From: CAYGFH01 sp964356315
Lineage (GTDB): Bacteria > Patescibacteriota > Microgenomatia > UBA10105 > UBA927
Length of the DNA stretch: 64,000 nt
Direction of reading: 5' to 3'
Assembly (NCBI GenBank): GCA_964356315.1
Contig: CAYHHA010000005.1
Span: 1-64,000 of the forward strand
Position 1 is the stretch's first letter; each line of letters starts with the position of its first letter. This document shows, in pieces, positions 17,601 through 26,004 of the stretch. The position numbers were made by a program, and so were the translations under genes. The notes beneath the pieces are model-generated. The model was not told where the DNA came from, searched no databases, and saw only the letters and a program-made list of their open reading frames with translations.

Positions 17601-18213
17601 AGTTGCTCCAGATGATCATCTGGCAATTTTTGATGTGGCAGATAGACTAGAAATAGACGCATATGCAAGTATGCCGAGCTTCATGTGGCAGCAATACTTT
17701 TTAACAATAGACAGTGGCGGAGAAGTTTCGCTATCAGATCAGAATTCAATCGCCGAATCATCTGCTCAACCATTTGTAGCAGATAAAGATCTATCTGGAG
17801 GATCGATGGTATATTCAGTAGATCCGGGAAATCAGCTTCCTTTGGATATTATTGGTATTCTGCCGGAAAATTCTGATGCCGTTGATGCATTGAGACGTGA
17901 TGGGTATGTTATCACGGACGATCAGCATGCAGTCGTTATCATGAAAGCTCATCAACTTTTAGATACGCCATATTCCGTGTATGAAAATTCATTTTACTAT
18001 CAACTATTTGAATGGAAGATCGATCGAACGGTGTTTATTGCTGATGGCTCCATTGTTTCAGGAAATCATGAATTACTGGTAGTAAGAGTCCCAATAGATG
18101 ATGCATTTCAGTCTTTTTCTCAAGTCCAAAATCCAAATAATGATAAATCTATGAATGAATTATTGCAGCTCTATATAGATTCGCAGGTATTAACCACAGG
18201 TTTACCTGAGTAG
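14626..18213 (+). CDS. Large single-pass envelope protein, unknown function
   Basis: A 1195-residue protein with one membrane segment at about residues 248-270, leaving about 245 residues on the inside and about 920 outside (topology inferred). The outer part is beta-rich with many S, N and Q residues and no recognised domain. The start is supported by TACAAT 6 nt upstream (14614-14619). The next gene, a polytopic membrane protein of similar size, begins 24 nt after the stop, and its -10 box lies in the gap. Together they look like a surface-assembly pair, with glycosyltransferases nearby. I do not recognise a family. Confidence 0.8.
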   Translation: MSEHRDQILYGSAIFTQSQRALDSFIPSTRPDVLQTQWKNNPDEIEAIKYFEKVIQSAGKDWKSDISDYEKISHEIASVTIKPLDVISRLYHILGQDHQWEVFMQDKNVKHSPKTAISFLTSITGFEVNLHPTQIRYLRDLTEISVKCEIARSAVPPHTTRPVREALLAETILKSRLEKKSIIPPSALVDSISEEGFFSESYIHSVILDTVTTTVLEDEYARKKSISDVYSDSKENVDIHLIPVSWRRAIRIGILGAMTISLAPTALSYFITSKELQSKTFELLESTEMGDMSPGDIFWTSLKQSYERSLEKRYGKGSNPEIDALPENKNYKPMAGIIKNGLDLYIERTGKQPFFEVAPGYQDVSYYRTAIAFDIGNIPGILGSKITKEQDFISSFFPQEIQPDVHSSLELNTDIQYQLDMNISDGITDRATLFNYQHPNHEATIVVQQYFAEISNFTEHRSKEIGGPISASEIFEYILEKNNGDIRKSMSDTYKFLKYTARSHRLVSMTTQEQDSVYSEWLSVYVLDEYSYKKTPSYNDLYLVLNRDKAYCDAAGLQYCNKNENLGNVLGNGYHDWDLAYLPTIMPPEVAADAWMAKFVKGRLLEQGTSKLQSDYQVIADLQEIRTLLDGYSGNKEITQTQRPDITVLAYPMLNTEPQKVLELMHIISKELLPENISDIQARLLDGESIYLQKSNEYIALRSLQSGDPSGNYITGFIRISSSNQAPLTPEMLSKIFQLGSGRYLVGTSTVEFTVDDVLHAQQNLIEYQGLLLPNVTDPSLQASVLERAYDMTVFSDGLALGRMDIPKQQLSEYLNARYPGWIKAGSSIDPLAVQDLNVSGELPAQVVYPENLVILPDGRILLIVPTHSGSVDLSDDNGNTVGIIEAHSLQNIRSIEALKSVWTDVPNSNFLVPSDVWFNSSQKQMEFIINRLIHQSQHSWSLPSDASKVHADTVEISMDWLTQNGIYLESGSGSKAIFRKNTIQPVFVLKKVAPDDHLAIFDVADRLEIDAYASMPSFMWQQYFLTIDSGGEVSLSDQNSIAESSAQPFVADKDLSGGSMVYSVDPGNQLPLDIIGILPENSDAVDALRRDGYVITDDQHAVVIMKAHQLLDTPYSVYENSFYYQLFEWKIDRTVFIADGSIVSGNHELLVVRVPIDDAFQSFSQVQNPNNDKSMNELLQLYIDSQVLTTGLPE

Positions 18214-18237
18214 TGTTTGCGCTATACTACAAATGGT

Positions 18238-21200
18238 ATGGAAAAACTTCAAAAACAAATCCATTCTCACTTCGGTGATATTTTCCTCTTTATTTTTATT
18301 ACATTTGTGGTCGTTCTTAACTGGAAATCCGGCTATTTTATATTAGGAAACGATACATACGCACCGGAAGTAAATCCTCAGGTTTCGCTCTCTCGATATG
18401 CACAAAATCCCGCGTGGAGATCCTACCGAGGGCTTGGAGTGCCGTCAGACAGCGAGCAGGCAGATATCGTGCGCGTTTCCATATTTGCAGCACTAGGTAC
18501 TCTCATTCCAAATTGGGCACTTTCACAGCTGTACATATTTTTTTCATTCTTCATGGCTGCTGTCGGCATTGCGGGTCTCGCAAAAGCCTCAGTCGCTGAA
18601 AAAGCTTCTCAACAAACGAAACAGATTATCAGTCTAGTAAGTGCGAGTATCTACATGACTAGTCTTGTGGCAGCTTGGATGTTTGCATCTCCTCTCTATG
18701 CGTTTCTGTCCGCCTTCGCGTTTCTCCCATTTTTATTATGGCGACTATGGTGCGTATTTGATCATCCCAAAGCTTCCTCATATCTTTGGCTCTACGTTGC
18801 CGTATTGATTCACACTATTTCCGGTATGGTTCCAACGACCTACATAGTAGAAGTGGGGATTGTTGGTATGTATCTGATCTTCTTGGCGATTTGTAGAGGT
18901 TTGTCTCATGGATGGCGCTCTTCTATTCAGCCAATCGTGATGAGTTTTCTCATAGTCATAGTTACTCAACTTTTCTGGATTATTCCTTTTGCAGGGTATG
19001 TAAAAACGAATGCTAAAGCGTTAACACAGTCGTATATAAATCGTAATCTAACGCCTAATCTTATAGAAAACGAGGTTAAATATAGTTCATTTTGGAACTC
19101 TCCAAGATTTTATGCTGCTTGGATGGATGCAACGAACGATGATGGTACGAAACAGTACCCGTTTGCTCAACAGTTTCTCACAAATAAATTCTATATCTAC
19201 CTCAGTTTTATACCAGCGGTGTTGTTCTTGATTGGTCTGGGCTTCTCAGTGCAAAAGATTCATCGGCGTGCGGCATTTTGGGCTGGGGTATGTTGTGTGG
19301 GATGGATTTTATTAACGGGCATAAATCCGCCGTATGGGGATCTCTATTTGTGGCTTCAGGAGCATATACCTTTGTTTAAGCAGGTATTTCGATGGCAGAG
19401 TTCAAAGCTGTTTCCTATGGTCGCGATCCCGTTTGCGGTTCTTGGTGCATACGCCGTGGCCGAATTGGCGCGATTTTTTCGAAAGACAGTCTTTAAGATT
19501 GTGTTTGTCTCTTGTGTGCTTGGTCTTCTTTTTGCCGGAAGTTGGCATTACGTAACCGGAAATCTGATAAACGCCACAAGTTTTGTAAAAATTCCTTCAG
19601 AGTATTTTTCCCTTGCGATATTTTTGCAGTCACATGATCCAAAAGGACGGATATATCTGGCTCCGGAGGCAAATACACTCTATTTTCGAAGCTATAGTTG
19701 GGGATTTTTTGGCTCGTCACTCATGAACTATTTGATCCCAAATCCGGTGATCGAAAAAGCCCTTACAACAGGATCCATGGAAAACGAAGGGGCACAAAGC
19801 TTGTTGGATCATGCGTTGAATGCAAAAAATCCTTCCATGTTTTTCTCTGCCTTGGCTCGTTATAACGTGAGATATGTACTATTTGATGGGTATGCTGCGC
19901 GTCTTCATAATGGCTATTTTTATCAAACTTCTTCTGCTCCAGTTTCTATTGCTGACAACCCTGGGTTAGATCTTATTTGGGAAAAGGGCAAGCTACAGTT
20001 GTACCGCGTAGAAGGTATAGAAGAAAAAAGTTTCACTCAAATGTATGGAGGGCATGATGCACAACGGCTAAATACGCTCCTTGCGTCAGTTTCAGATCAG
20101 TCATCGTTTATATCAAACAAAACAGAGGCAGGAATAATATATCCATTTGCGCTCCATGCTTCCTCCGTTAAAGCAACCGATGGCGGTGTGTACTTATCGT
20201 CGGTATATGATGGTATTGATGGAATATTTACCGGAGAAATTCCAGCGCAATCCGGGGCATTTTTTTCCGTAGCCTATGACAGTGTGCGTCCAGCTGTATA
20301 TATCTCTCCTGTGGTGCCCACAGTGTCAGTAAATGGCGTGTCAATTGCGACAGAGGATGCTCCAAAACCGATAAAATACGATCTCTCTCCTTCTGCTGTG
20401 TTTTTGTCTTTTGCAGATGTTCCGATTGCGATCTCTGAGATTGGACAGGGGATAGTAATCGATGGCACATCTGGACAAAATACAACCCTTACCCAGTGGA
20501 GTCAGCCAAAATCGGACGGGGTTATCTCAGCGGTTTCCGATGGGTCAGATTTCCGTGCACAAGCGCCGTACGATGCAATTATGGAATGGAGTGGTCAGAT
20601 ATCTGTCGTGTCAGCCAATGAAGTAAATATTTGTTTGTTCTCAGATGTAAAAAAGAGGTGCATCAACAAAAATCATGGGATTACGATAGTAAATTCACAA
20701 ACAGTTGTCGTGCGTTCAGACGAGATGGTAAATTCACTTGACGCAGTGACTGTATATATTCATCCAGTAAAATCAGGTGCAAAACCGTCTATAACTGATG
20801 CACAGATTCGGTATTATCCGAAAATAAAACAAACAGCGATACGAGTACCATCTCTATCGCTATTCCAATCAGATATTCAGCTTCGAAAAGGGGATACTAT
20901 ACAAGTTCAGATTCCATATATCACAAGTTCGTCATCCTACAGAATTCGCGGAACTGATGATCGCATTGGGCCTATCTATCACGATAGTAACTGCGGGCAA
21001 TCGTATGCGGATCGACTTATCCAAGGAAAGTCGCAGGATGCATTGACGTTTACTTCTGTAAATTGTTCCGATAAAGTCGCAGTCACTATTCCGGTTATGC
21101 GACAAAAGGAAGATGAAATTGGGTTTGTCTATTGGGCTGGGGAAAACAAGCGTGGTATTCCTCTAAAGTTGACCATAGCACAGGAAAAATCAGGGTACAA

Positions 21201-21675
21201 ACAGTATGAAGATATCCTACCGTACGAATCTTCTGGAGCACTTCTTTCGTATGTCCCATTTACGACCGATGCGGTGAATTATACATTGGATCTCTTTTCG
21301 TATGGGATCGGCAAGCGTCCCAGTATCAATACGCTCTCAGAAGTAGTTTTTCAGATGATTCCGCAATCGTGGTACACCATACGTTTGGTTCCACAGATGA
21401 GTATAGGGACGCCAAAAGATACGGTATTTCGTTCAAACGAAGCAATTCATCCATATTGGAGGCTAATAAACGCAGATGGATCAAAGGGATCAGGAGAGCC
21501 TGTGACGATTAATGGGTGGGAACAAGCATGGATAGTGTCTGAAAAAATGAACAACGTGAGCGCGCAATTTTGGCCAACTGTCATTGTATGGGTAGGGTAT
21601 GCGCTTACCGTGTTAATAGGGCTATGCTTGCTGCTTTGGCAAGTACACTCATGGGTAGTGCGACGCCGAACTTAA
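18238..21675 (+). CDS. Large polytopic membrane protein, GT-C / YfhO-like
   Basis: About 1145 residues from the ATG at 18238, chosen over TTG at 18217 because TATACT (18223-18228) overlaps the longer frame. The first 450 or so residues hold about ten membrane segments with the early loop FILGNDTYAPEVNPQVSLSR, whose acidic NDTY position resembles the catalytic loop of GT-C and DUF3367/YfhO-type lipid-linked-sugar transferases. A long extracellular beta-rich part follows, and a final membrane helix (about 1118-1140) with a basic tail ends the protein. It probably transfers sugars to an envelope polymer or surface protein (inference). Its last 71 bp overlap the convergent GT2 gene. Confidence 0.75.
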   Translation: MEKLQKQIHSHFGDIFLFIFITFVVVLNWKSGYFILGNDTYAPEVNPQVSLSRYAQNPAWRSYRGLGVPSDSEQADIVRVSIFAALGTLIPNWALSQLYIFFSFFMAAVGIAGLAKASVAEKASQQTKQIISLVSASIYMTSLVAAWMFASPLYAFLSAFAFLPFLLWRLWCVFDHPKASSYLWLYVAVLIHTISGMVPTTYIVEVGIVGMYLIFLAICRGLSHGWRSSIQPIVMSFLIVIVTQLFWIIPFAGYVKTNAKALTQSYINRNLTPNLIENEVKYSSFWNSPRFYAAWMDATNDDGTKQYPFAQQFLTNKFYIYLSFIPAVLFLIGLGFSVQKIHRRAAFWAGVCCVGWILLTGINPPYGDLYLWLQEHIPLFKQVFRWQSSKLFPMVAIPFAVLGAYAVAELARFFRKTVFKIVFVSCVLGLLFAGSWHYVTGNLINATSFVKIPSEYFSLAIFLQSHDPKGRIYLAPEANTLYFRSYSWGFFGSSLMNYLIPNPVIEKALTTGSMENEGAQSLLDHALNAKNPSMFFSALARYNVRYVLFDGYAARLHNGYFYQTSSAPVSIADNPGLDLIWEKGKLQLYRVEGIEEKSFTQMYGGHDAQRLNTLLASVSDQSSFISNKTEAGIIYPFALHASSVKATDGGVYLSSVYDGIDGIFTGEIPAQSGAFFSVAYDSVRPAVYISPVVPTVSVNGVSIATEDAPKPIKYDLSPSAVFLSFADVPIAISEIGQGIVIDGTSGQNTTLTQWSQPKSDGVISAVSDGSDFRAQAPYDAIMEWSGQISVVSANEVNICLFSDVKKRCINKNHGITIVNSQTVVVRSDEMVNSLDAVTVYIHPVKSGAKPSITDAQIRYYPKIKQTAIRVPSLSLFQSDIQLRKGDTIQVQIPYITSSSSYRIRGTDDRIGPIYHDSNCGQSYADRLIQGKSQDALTFTSVNCSDKVAVTIPVMRQKEDEIGFVYWAGENKRGIPLKLTIAQEKSGYKQYEDILPYESSGALLSYVPFTTDAVNYTLDLFSYGIGKRPSINTLSEVVFQMIPQSWYTIRLVPQMSIGTPKDTVFRSNEAIHPYWRLINADGSKGSGEPVTINGWEQAWIVSEKMNNVSAQFWPTVIVWVGYALTVLIGLCLLLWQVHSWVVRRRT

Positions 21676-22561
21676 ATATCTGCTTTGCTCCATGATGCAT
21701 AAAGCGTACAAATTCAAAACTGGAATTGATCCAGGATTCAGGCATCAGCATGACCGCGATAGATTCTCCGATCAACAGCACGAGGTTCGCGATCGAAGGG
21801 GTGAAGTTGTGCTTTCTCATCGCGTTGATGCGAACGAGCAGAGCACGATAAAAGACATTTTTCGGATGCTTATGTGTGACACTGTCAGGGCGTTTCCGGT
21901 ACTTGAATATAATGTCATCGACATTACTGAAACTTCCATATTTCAGGAGTTTAAAATGCATGGAAATATCATCATTTTTGAAAATATGATTGTCATAGCG
22001 GAGTTTGCGCATCACATCTCCTAGTGCCATGAGAACTGGAGGCTGGATTACCATGATATTGGTAATAAGGTTATAACAGGTCTCAGGATCAATCGGGAAA
22101 TACTTTTCCGCTATAGTACGACCTCGCTCATTGATGACGTATTCCTGTCCGCCACAGGCGACAAGCCTATTGTCTGACTCAAGCAATTTGATTTGTTTGG
22201 AAAAGCGGTGTGGCAGTGATATATCATCCGCATCCATACGAGCGATATATGTGCCTCGTGTTTTTGGAAGCAAAAAGTTCAAACTTTTTACAAGTCCCAG
22301 ATTCTTTTTGTTGCGAAATGTTCGTATACGCTTGTCTTTCTTGGCGTACTTCAAGACGATATTCCAGGAACCATCTGTTGAGTGATCGTCGATGATCAGG
22401 AATTCAAAATTTTCTTCTGTTTGTTTCTGTATAGATTCTATAGCGCGCGCCAAAAACTTCCCGGCGTTGTACACGGGCATAATCACAGAAACCAAAGGCT
22501 TCGCCCGCCGTAGCTTCAGCGAAGGAGGGTTCGATATGTTTTGTTTCATTTTCATATACAT
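21605..22561 (-). CDS. GT2 family glycosyltransferase
   Basis: A 318-residue GT-A fold enzyme: VSVIMPVYNAGKFL opens the nucleotide-sugar domain, EFLIIDDHSTDGS carries the first acidic motif and ARMDADDISLP the DxD-type metal site. One hydrophobic segment lies near the C-terminus. It is likely to build a cell-surface polysaccharide. The N-terminus carries NPPSLKLRRAKP, encoded by CCTCCTTCGCTGAAGCTACG-type repeat DNA placed just before the first beta strand, so the extension is probably captured repeat sequence. The 3' end overlaps the convergent membrane-protein gene by 71 bp. Confidence 0.88.
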   Translation of the reverse strand: MYMKMKQNISNPPSLKLRRAKPLVSVIMPVYNAGKFLARAIESIQKQTEENFEFLIIDDHSTDGSWNIVLKYAKKDKRIRTFRNKKNLGLVKSLNFLLPKTRGTYIARMDADDISLPHRFSKQIKLLESDNRLVACGGQEYVINERGRTIAEKYFPIDPETCYNLITNIMVIQPPVLMALGDVMRKLRYDNHIFKNDDISMHFKLLKYGSFSNVDDIIFKYRKRPDSVTHKHPKNVFYRALLVRINAMRKHNFTPSIANLVLLIGESIAVMLMPESWINSSFEFVRFMHHGAKQIFKFGVALPMSVLAKAASIALLTR

Positions 22562-22680
22562 AAATCCTAAATCTTAAATCTTTAATCTTAAATCTTAAAT
22601 CTTAAATCCATCTATGGTTGTTCTAAAATTACAAATATTTCCATTGCCATGAACTATGAACAATGAACTATCAACTTGTT
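22562..22680. repeat. AAATCTT satellite and GAACTATGAAC words
   Basis: Non-coding DNA directly upstream of the GT2 gene with five or six tandem AAATCTT/AAATCCT units (22565-22612), then GAACTATGAACAATGAAC (22651-22668). The same word types occur in frame inside lepA and the WecG/TagA gene. Confidence 0.6.
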
Positions 22681-22870
22681 TGTAAGCTTGAAACAACCCC
22701 CCTATATAACTTAATTTAAACTTTTTTATGCTTGCGCATAATAAATTTAAATCTCGTTAGAGATAGGGGGCGCGTGTTAGGCACGTTGTTCAGGGTAGTA
22801 ATCATTCAAATGGGTATAGTGTTCAACAAAAAAGCTGTTGAGCTATATGCCATTCAAATGACCACCGACC

Positions 22871-22905
22871 CAACAAAGGGCGAGCGAAATACTCGCCCTT
22901 TGTTG
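22871..22905 (-). terminator. Terminator hairpin of the Ig/TIG surface protein gene
   Basis: A perfect 14-bp stem, CAACAAAGGGCGAG / CTCGCCCTTTGTTG, with a 7-nt loop, 21 nt after the stop of the minus-strand gene. The U-tract is weak, so it may also be a mere palindrome. Confidence 0.6.
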
Positions 22906-22925
22906 TTAGTAGTACAAAATCGGTC

Positions 22926-24869
22926 TTACGCAACGATGATGTTGCTTGATACTCCAGCCACATTGACCGTGATGGTCTTTGCAGCAGTCAAGTCCGCAGC
23001 GGGGATGGTAACCATGAAGGTTGAATCATCCACAAACGTCGCAGTGGCCGTAGTTCCAGTCAAAACGACAGGCGTTCCTAAAAGGAAATTCGTGCCCTTG
23101 ATGGTCACCACAGTTTCAGGTGAGTTTAACGGAATGTCCGCGTGCGAGATGCTGACGAATGTCGGCGCAACGGGCGTGACGGTCAACAGTGCATGGCGGG
23201 TATTAACAGCGCCTTGTGCGTTGGTAATGTTGCACCACACATGCTTTCCAGTGTCTGCTATATCCGCAGGGAATGAGCAAACGCGGACGTTATCGAGCGG
23301 TGCAACCTTGCCTTCCATGAACCAAAGCCAGCTTGTGGCGCCATCAGCGTTTGCTTCATAGCGGACCTGCGCTCCTTCTATTACAGTTTGATCTGCAGGC
23401 TCAAGCGTGATCACAGGCTTGCTCGGTTTCTTGCGGGTTGCAAGGAACCAGATTATGCCGACGACCACCACCAAAACGAGCATGCCAAAGCAAATATATC
23501 GGAGCCAATACACAGCCATTTGGAACGGCTCTTTCTGCATAGCGGGCTCTTCGGTTGCAACAGCTCCATCACCATCAGCGGCGGGCTCTTCAGTTGCAAC
23601 AGCTCCATCACCATCAGCGGCGGGCTCTTCAGTTGCAACAGCTCCATCACCATCAGCGGCGCTATCCAAGCACAGCCAATCTGTCGCGGGTGCGGGACAA
23701 GGTGTCCAGTCGGCTACCCGGCTTGTCATAGTGACGTTTTGCAGTTGCATGGATGTATTGCCGCTCTTCATAGTGAAAGTGACAACGTTGTTTTCGTCAG
23801 CTTTGCTTTCAAGCACCTCGTCAGTCTTATTGCCTTGCTGATTGAGTTTGTATGTGCCCGGAGCAGAAACCTTGAAATGAACAACATTCCCACCGACGTC
23901 CGTCAGCAGTGCGACCACGGGACCGTCATTTTCTGGAGTGGCTTCGATGAAATCGATGATAGCCTGTGCCAGCGTTTCGAACACTACATACAGATAGTCC
24001 GCAGGCATTGTCTCATTGGACATCCAGCCAATTCCGAACCACGGACGAATCCGGTAACCACCTGAATCACCTGTTGATTCGCTAAAACGGTAGTAGCCCG
24101 GATTCAGTTTGATCGCCACGTTCATTTCATCGCAATTGTGACGTTCAAAGGTGTTCAAAACACTTCCGTTATCCAGATCGAGCTGTTCGATCTTGATGTC
24201 ACAGGTCTGGATTACTTGCATCGCATTCGGGAATTTAATGGTCATAACAGCACCAGCCCGAACTGCATCCAGAGCTTCCTTGGTTCCTTGCCAAATGTCC
24301 GCCATCCCACTAACATCACCCGTCCACGTCACAGTGTCGCCACTGATCGTTAAACAAGTTCCATCATTCGGGGGGCAGTCACTGGAAGTGTTGCCTTCGC
24401 GCCAACCTTCACCACTGTCAGGTGTCCAGCGAGCGCCATTGTTTCTGGACGGACCGTTAGGAATGTAGACGATCTCGCCGGCTTCGACGGGGAACCCCTC
24501 GTAGTTCTCGAGATTCCGGGTTTCGACCAGTTCACCATCCACAGACAGTGTGCCAGTTCCAAAAATCACTTTGCCAGACACTGACGTGTTGAAGCGCATG
24601 CCGTATCCCAAGCCTTGAACCGCATCATAGATGGGTCCTAGCATAGGGTCAGCCTTTGCAAGGTCGTTATCAACGCCGACATCGGTCGTGCCATTGACAG
24701 TTTCCTGCAGTTCGAAGCCTTTGAATCCAGCTTCATTGGTATATACCCATGTTTGCTCAGCTTGAGCGGCGGGTGCGGCAGCGGCGGTGTTCATGCCAAA
24801 AGAGGCGAAGAACATCGTCAGGACGGTCACGAGAGTCGCGATCGTCAGGAGAAATTGATTCTTTTTCAT
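22926..24869 (-). CDS. Secreted/membrane surface protein with Ig-like and TIG domains
   Basis: A 647-residue protein with an N-terminal signal peptide (hydrophobic core at about 8-30, then AAAAPAAQA). A beta-rich ectodomain follows, then three perfect 13-residue acidic repeats (AADGDGAVATEEP, about 404-442), a membrane helix (about 460-480), an Ig-like segment (KPVITLEPADQTVIEGAQVR onward, with the Trp and Cys of an Ig fold) and a C-terminal IPT/TIG-like domain (FVSISHADIPLNSPETVVTI). The signal peptide followed by an internal helix implies that the Ig and TIG domains may face the cytoplasm unless the helix is cleaved. GGAG precedes the ATG and a 650-nt leader lies upstream. Gene style matches the tubulin/VWA operon. 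Confidence 0.75.
   Translation of the reverse strand: MKKNQFLLTIATLVTVLTMFFASFGMNTAAAAPAAQAEQTWVYTNEAGFKGFELQETVNGTTDVGVDNDLAKADPMLGPIYDAVQGLGYGMRFNTSVSGKVIFGTGTLSVDGELVETRNLENYEGFPVEAGEIVYIPNGPSRNNGARWTPDSGEGWREGNTSSDCPPNDGTCLTISGDTVTWTGDVSGMADIWQGTKEALDAVRAGAVMTIKFPNAMQVIQTCDIKIEQLDLDNGSVLNTFERHNCDEMNVAIKLNPGYYRFSESTGDSGGYRIRPWFGIGWMSNETMPADYLYVVFETLAQAIIDFIEATPENDGPVVALLTDVGGNVVHFKVSAPGTYKLNQQGNKTDEVLESKADENNVVTFTMKSGNTSMQLQNVTMTSRVADWTPCPAPATDWLCLDSAADGDGAVATEEPAADGDGAVATEEPAADGDGAVATEEPAMQKEPFQMAVYWLRYICFGMLVLVVVVGIIWFLATRKKPSKPVITLEPADQTVIEGAQVRYEANADGATSWLWFMEGKVAPLDNVRVCSFPADIADTGKHVWCNITNAQGAVNTRHALLTVTPVAPTFVSISHADIPLNSPETVVTIKGTNFLLGTPVVLTGTTATATFVDDSTFMVTIPAADLTAAKTITVNVAGVSSNIIVA
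23542..23658. repeat. Three 39-bp tandem repeats inside the surface protein gene
   Basis: Units 23542-23580, 23581-23619 and 23620-23658 are identical except for one base in the first. They encode the 13-residue acidic repeats next to the membrane helix. Near-identity suggests recent expansion and likely copy-number variation. Confidence 0.9.
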
Positions 24870-25073
24870 GACTCACTCCATTTTAGAAATATCAGGATGC
24901 GATAGTTTTTTCAGTTCGCGAGAATGGCTTATGAAACCATTTTTGCTAACGAGGTCTGAGGATCCCCGGATATTTTTATTTGCTTGGAAAGTGCTCGCCA
25001 AGCTGGGTTGACTTATCTGTCTCCCATGAAGTTCCAGCCTCTTCGGTTGGAAACTCTGCAATTGTTGCCAATC

Positions 25074-25154
25074 TCAGAGTAAGGATCTTCCTGTGTTGTA
25101 AAACACGTGCCGACTGCATTTTGCCCATGCAAACTCATGCAGTCTAGAAACCAT
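25074..25154 (-). CDS. Possible 26-residue leader peptide
   Basis: On the minus strand AGGAG lies 7 nt before an ATG that opens 26 codons (MVSRLHEFAWAKC, then SRHVFYNTGRSLL). It sits in the long leader of the Ig/TIG surface protein, as the 54-codon gene does in the tubulin operon. The Shine-Dalgarno match is the main support. Confidence 0.3.
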   Translation of the reverse strand: MVSRLHEFAWAKCSRHVFYNTGRSLL

Positions 25155-25381
25155 ATCTTATCTCCTTATCCAGGGGATCAAAGCGTTCGTCCTGCCATAC
25201 GGCTTTCGGACTTCCTATTTATTATTCTGTCTGGTCTGACAGTCCAGCTATAACATTTGCAGTATCACTTTCCGGTTTCCCAGAAGTATCGATACATTTA
25301 TCAAACGTTGCTGATTTATCCTGAAGCATCCATTTTTGCAAATGGAAGGGAGCGTTTTATCTCCTTTTTTCTTTCTTTTTC

Positions 25382-25473
25382 CTTGAGGACACAACTGACC
25401 ATAAAGTTCACAAACAAAAACTCCCTGCCGTGAGTTTTTATATGCTTCATTTACGGCCATGTGTGTCCTCAAG
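25382..25473. other. Nested inverted repeats in a long leader
   Basis: Outer arms CTTGAGGACACA (25382-25393) and TGTGTCCTCAAG (25462-25473) are perfectly complementary and enclose a second stem AAAAACTC / GAGTTTTT (25416-25439). The T-run after the inner stem gives it a terminator look on either strand. A structured leader RNA or attenuator of the downstream surface protein is possible. Confidence 0.55.
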
Positions 25474-25518
25474 AAAATGCCACACCACAACAATCCGATT
25501 CATTACCATCAGATTTTG

Positions 25519-25547
25519 TATAAAATATACTGAACAACTATTGTTAA
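25519..25547 (-). promoter_or_regulatory. Possible promoter of the Ig/TIG surface protein
   Basis: In reverse: TTAACA (25542-25547), a 17-nt spacer, TTTATA (25519-25524). Both boxes are imperfect. It would give a leader of about 650 nt. The remainder of 24870-26004 holds no supportable gene apart from the small ORF listed. Confidence 0.35.
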
Positions 25548-25670
25548 AGAGCTAACACGCGATACGGCCTTTAGACTGTATTACCAGATAGTTCAAGCGC
25601 AAATGCTTTAGTATCAGATAACCTTAAAGTCTAAAAAGCGTATTTCCTTGGGTTTTATCCGTTCGATTAC

Positions 25671-25689
25671 ACTCAGGATAATCCTGAGT
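25671..25689. repeat. ACTCAGGAT palindrome
   Basis: Perfect 9-1-9 palindrome ACTCAGGAT-A-ATCCTGAGT. The word CTCAGGATAA also occurs at about 47507 and 51552 next to REP-like repeats, so this is a dispersed motif. Confidence 0.5.
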
Positions 25690-25756
25690 TTGTCGTAGGA
25701 TTTACCCCAGGAACGAACCCCGATATCCGGGACTCGTTTCCGAGGTGAATAGCCAC

Positions 25757-25790
25757 AAAAAAACCGGCCTACCATCGCTGGTCCTGCCGG
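25757..25790 (-). terminator. Rho-independent terminator downstream of the DUF11 gene
   Basis: On the minus strand a CCGGC...GCCGG stem with an inner CCA/TGG pairing is followed by seven U (25757-25763). It is the first strong terminator after the minus-strand gene 26005-26649. Confidence 0.65.
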
Positions 25791-25802
25791 GTCTTCGTTC
25801 TA

Positions 25803-25970
25803 TTCGTTAATTTGTTATTTTGTTATTTTCGTTGTTTCGGCCGGCAGGCCCTCTCAACTGTTTCTTTATTCCTTTGTTAATTTGTTACTTTGTCACTTTG
25901 TCATTCTCGTTATTCTCGTCATTCTCGTTAATCTCGTTATTCTCGTTATTCTCGTCATTTTCGTTTCTTT
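25803..25970. repeat. TCGTTATTCTCGTCATT satellite
   Basis: Degenerate tandem words (TTTGTTATTTTGTTA, TTTGTTACTTTGTCACTT, ATTCTCGTTATTCTCGTCA) fill the space between terminator and gene. The TTTGTTAATTTG word recurs at 9553-9566 and in frame within the sortase gene. Confidence 0.6.
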
Positions 25971-26004
25971 TCCCGGCAGGGAATAGAGCTACAGATATAA
26001 AAGG

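Noticed and set aside
23407..23841. Plus-strand frame opposite the surface-protein repeats
   Set aside because: An antisense shadow of the 39-bp repeats; the minus-strand frame has a signal peptide and domains.
25248..25493. 81-codon minus-strand frame
   Set aside because: Runs through both arms of the nested inverted repeat; an RNA structure explains the sequence better.
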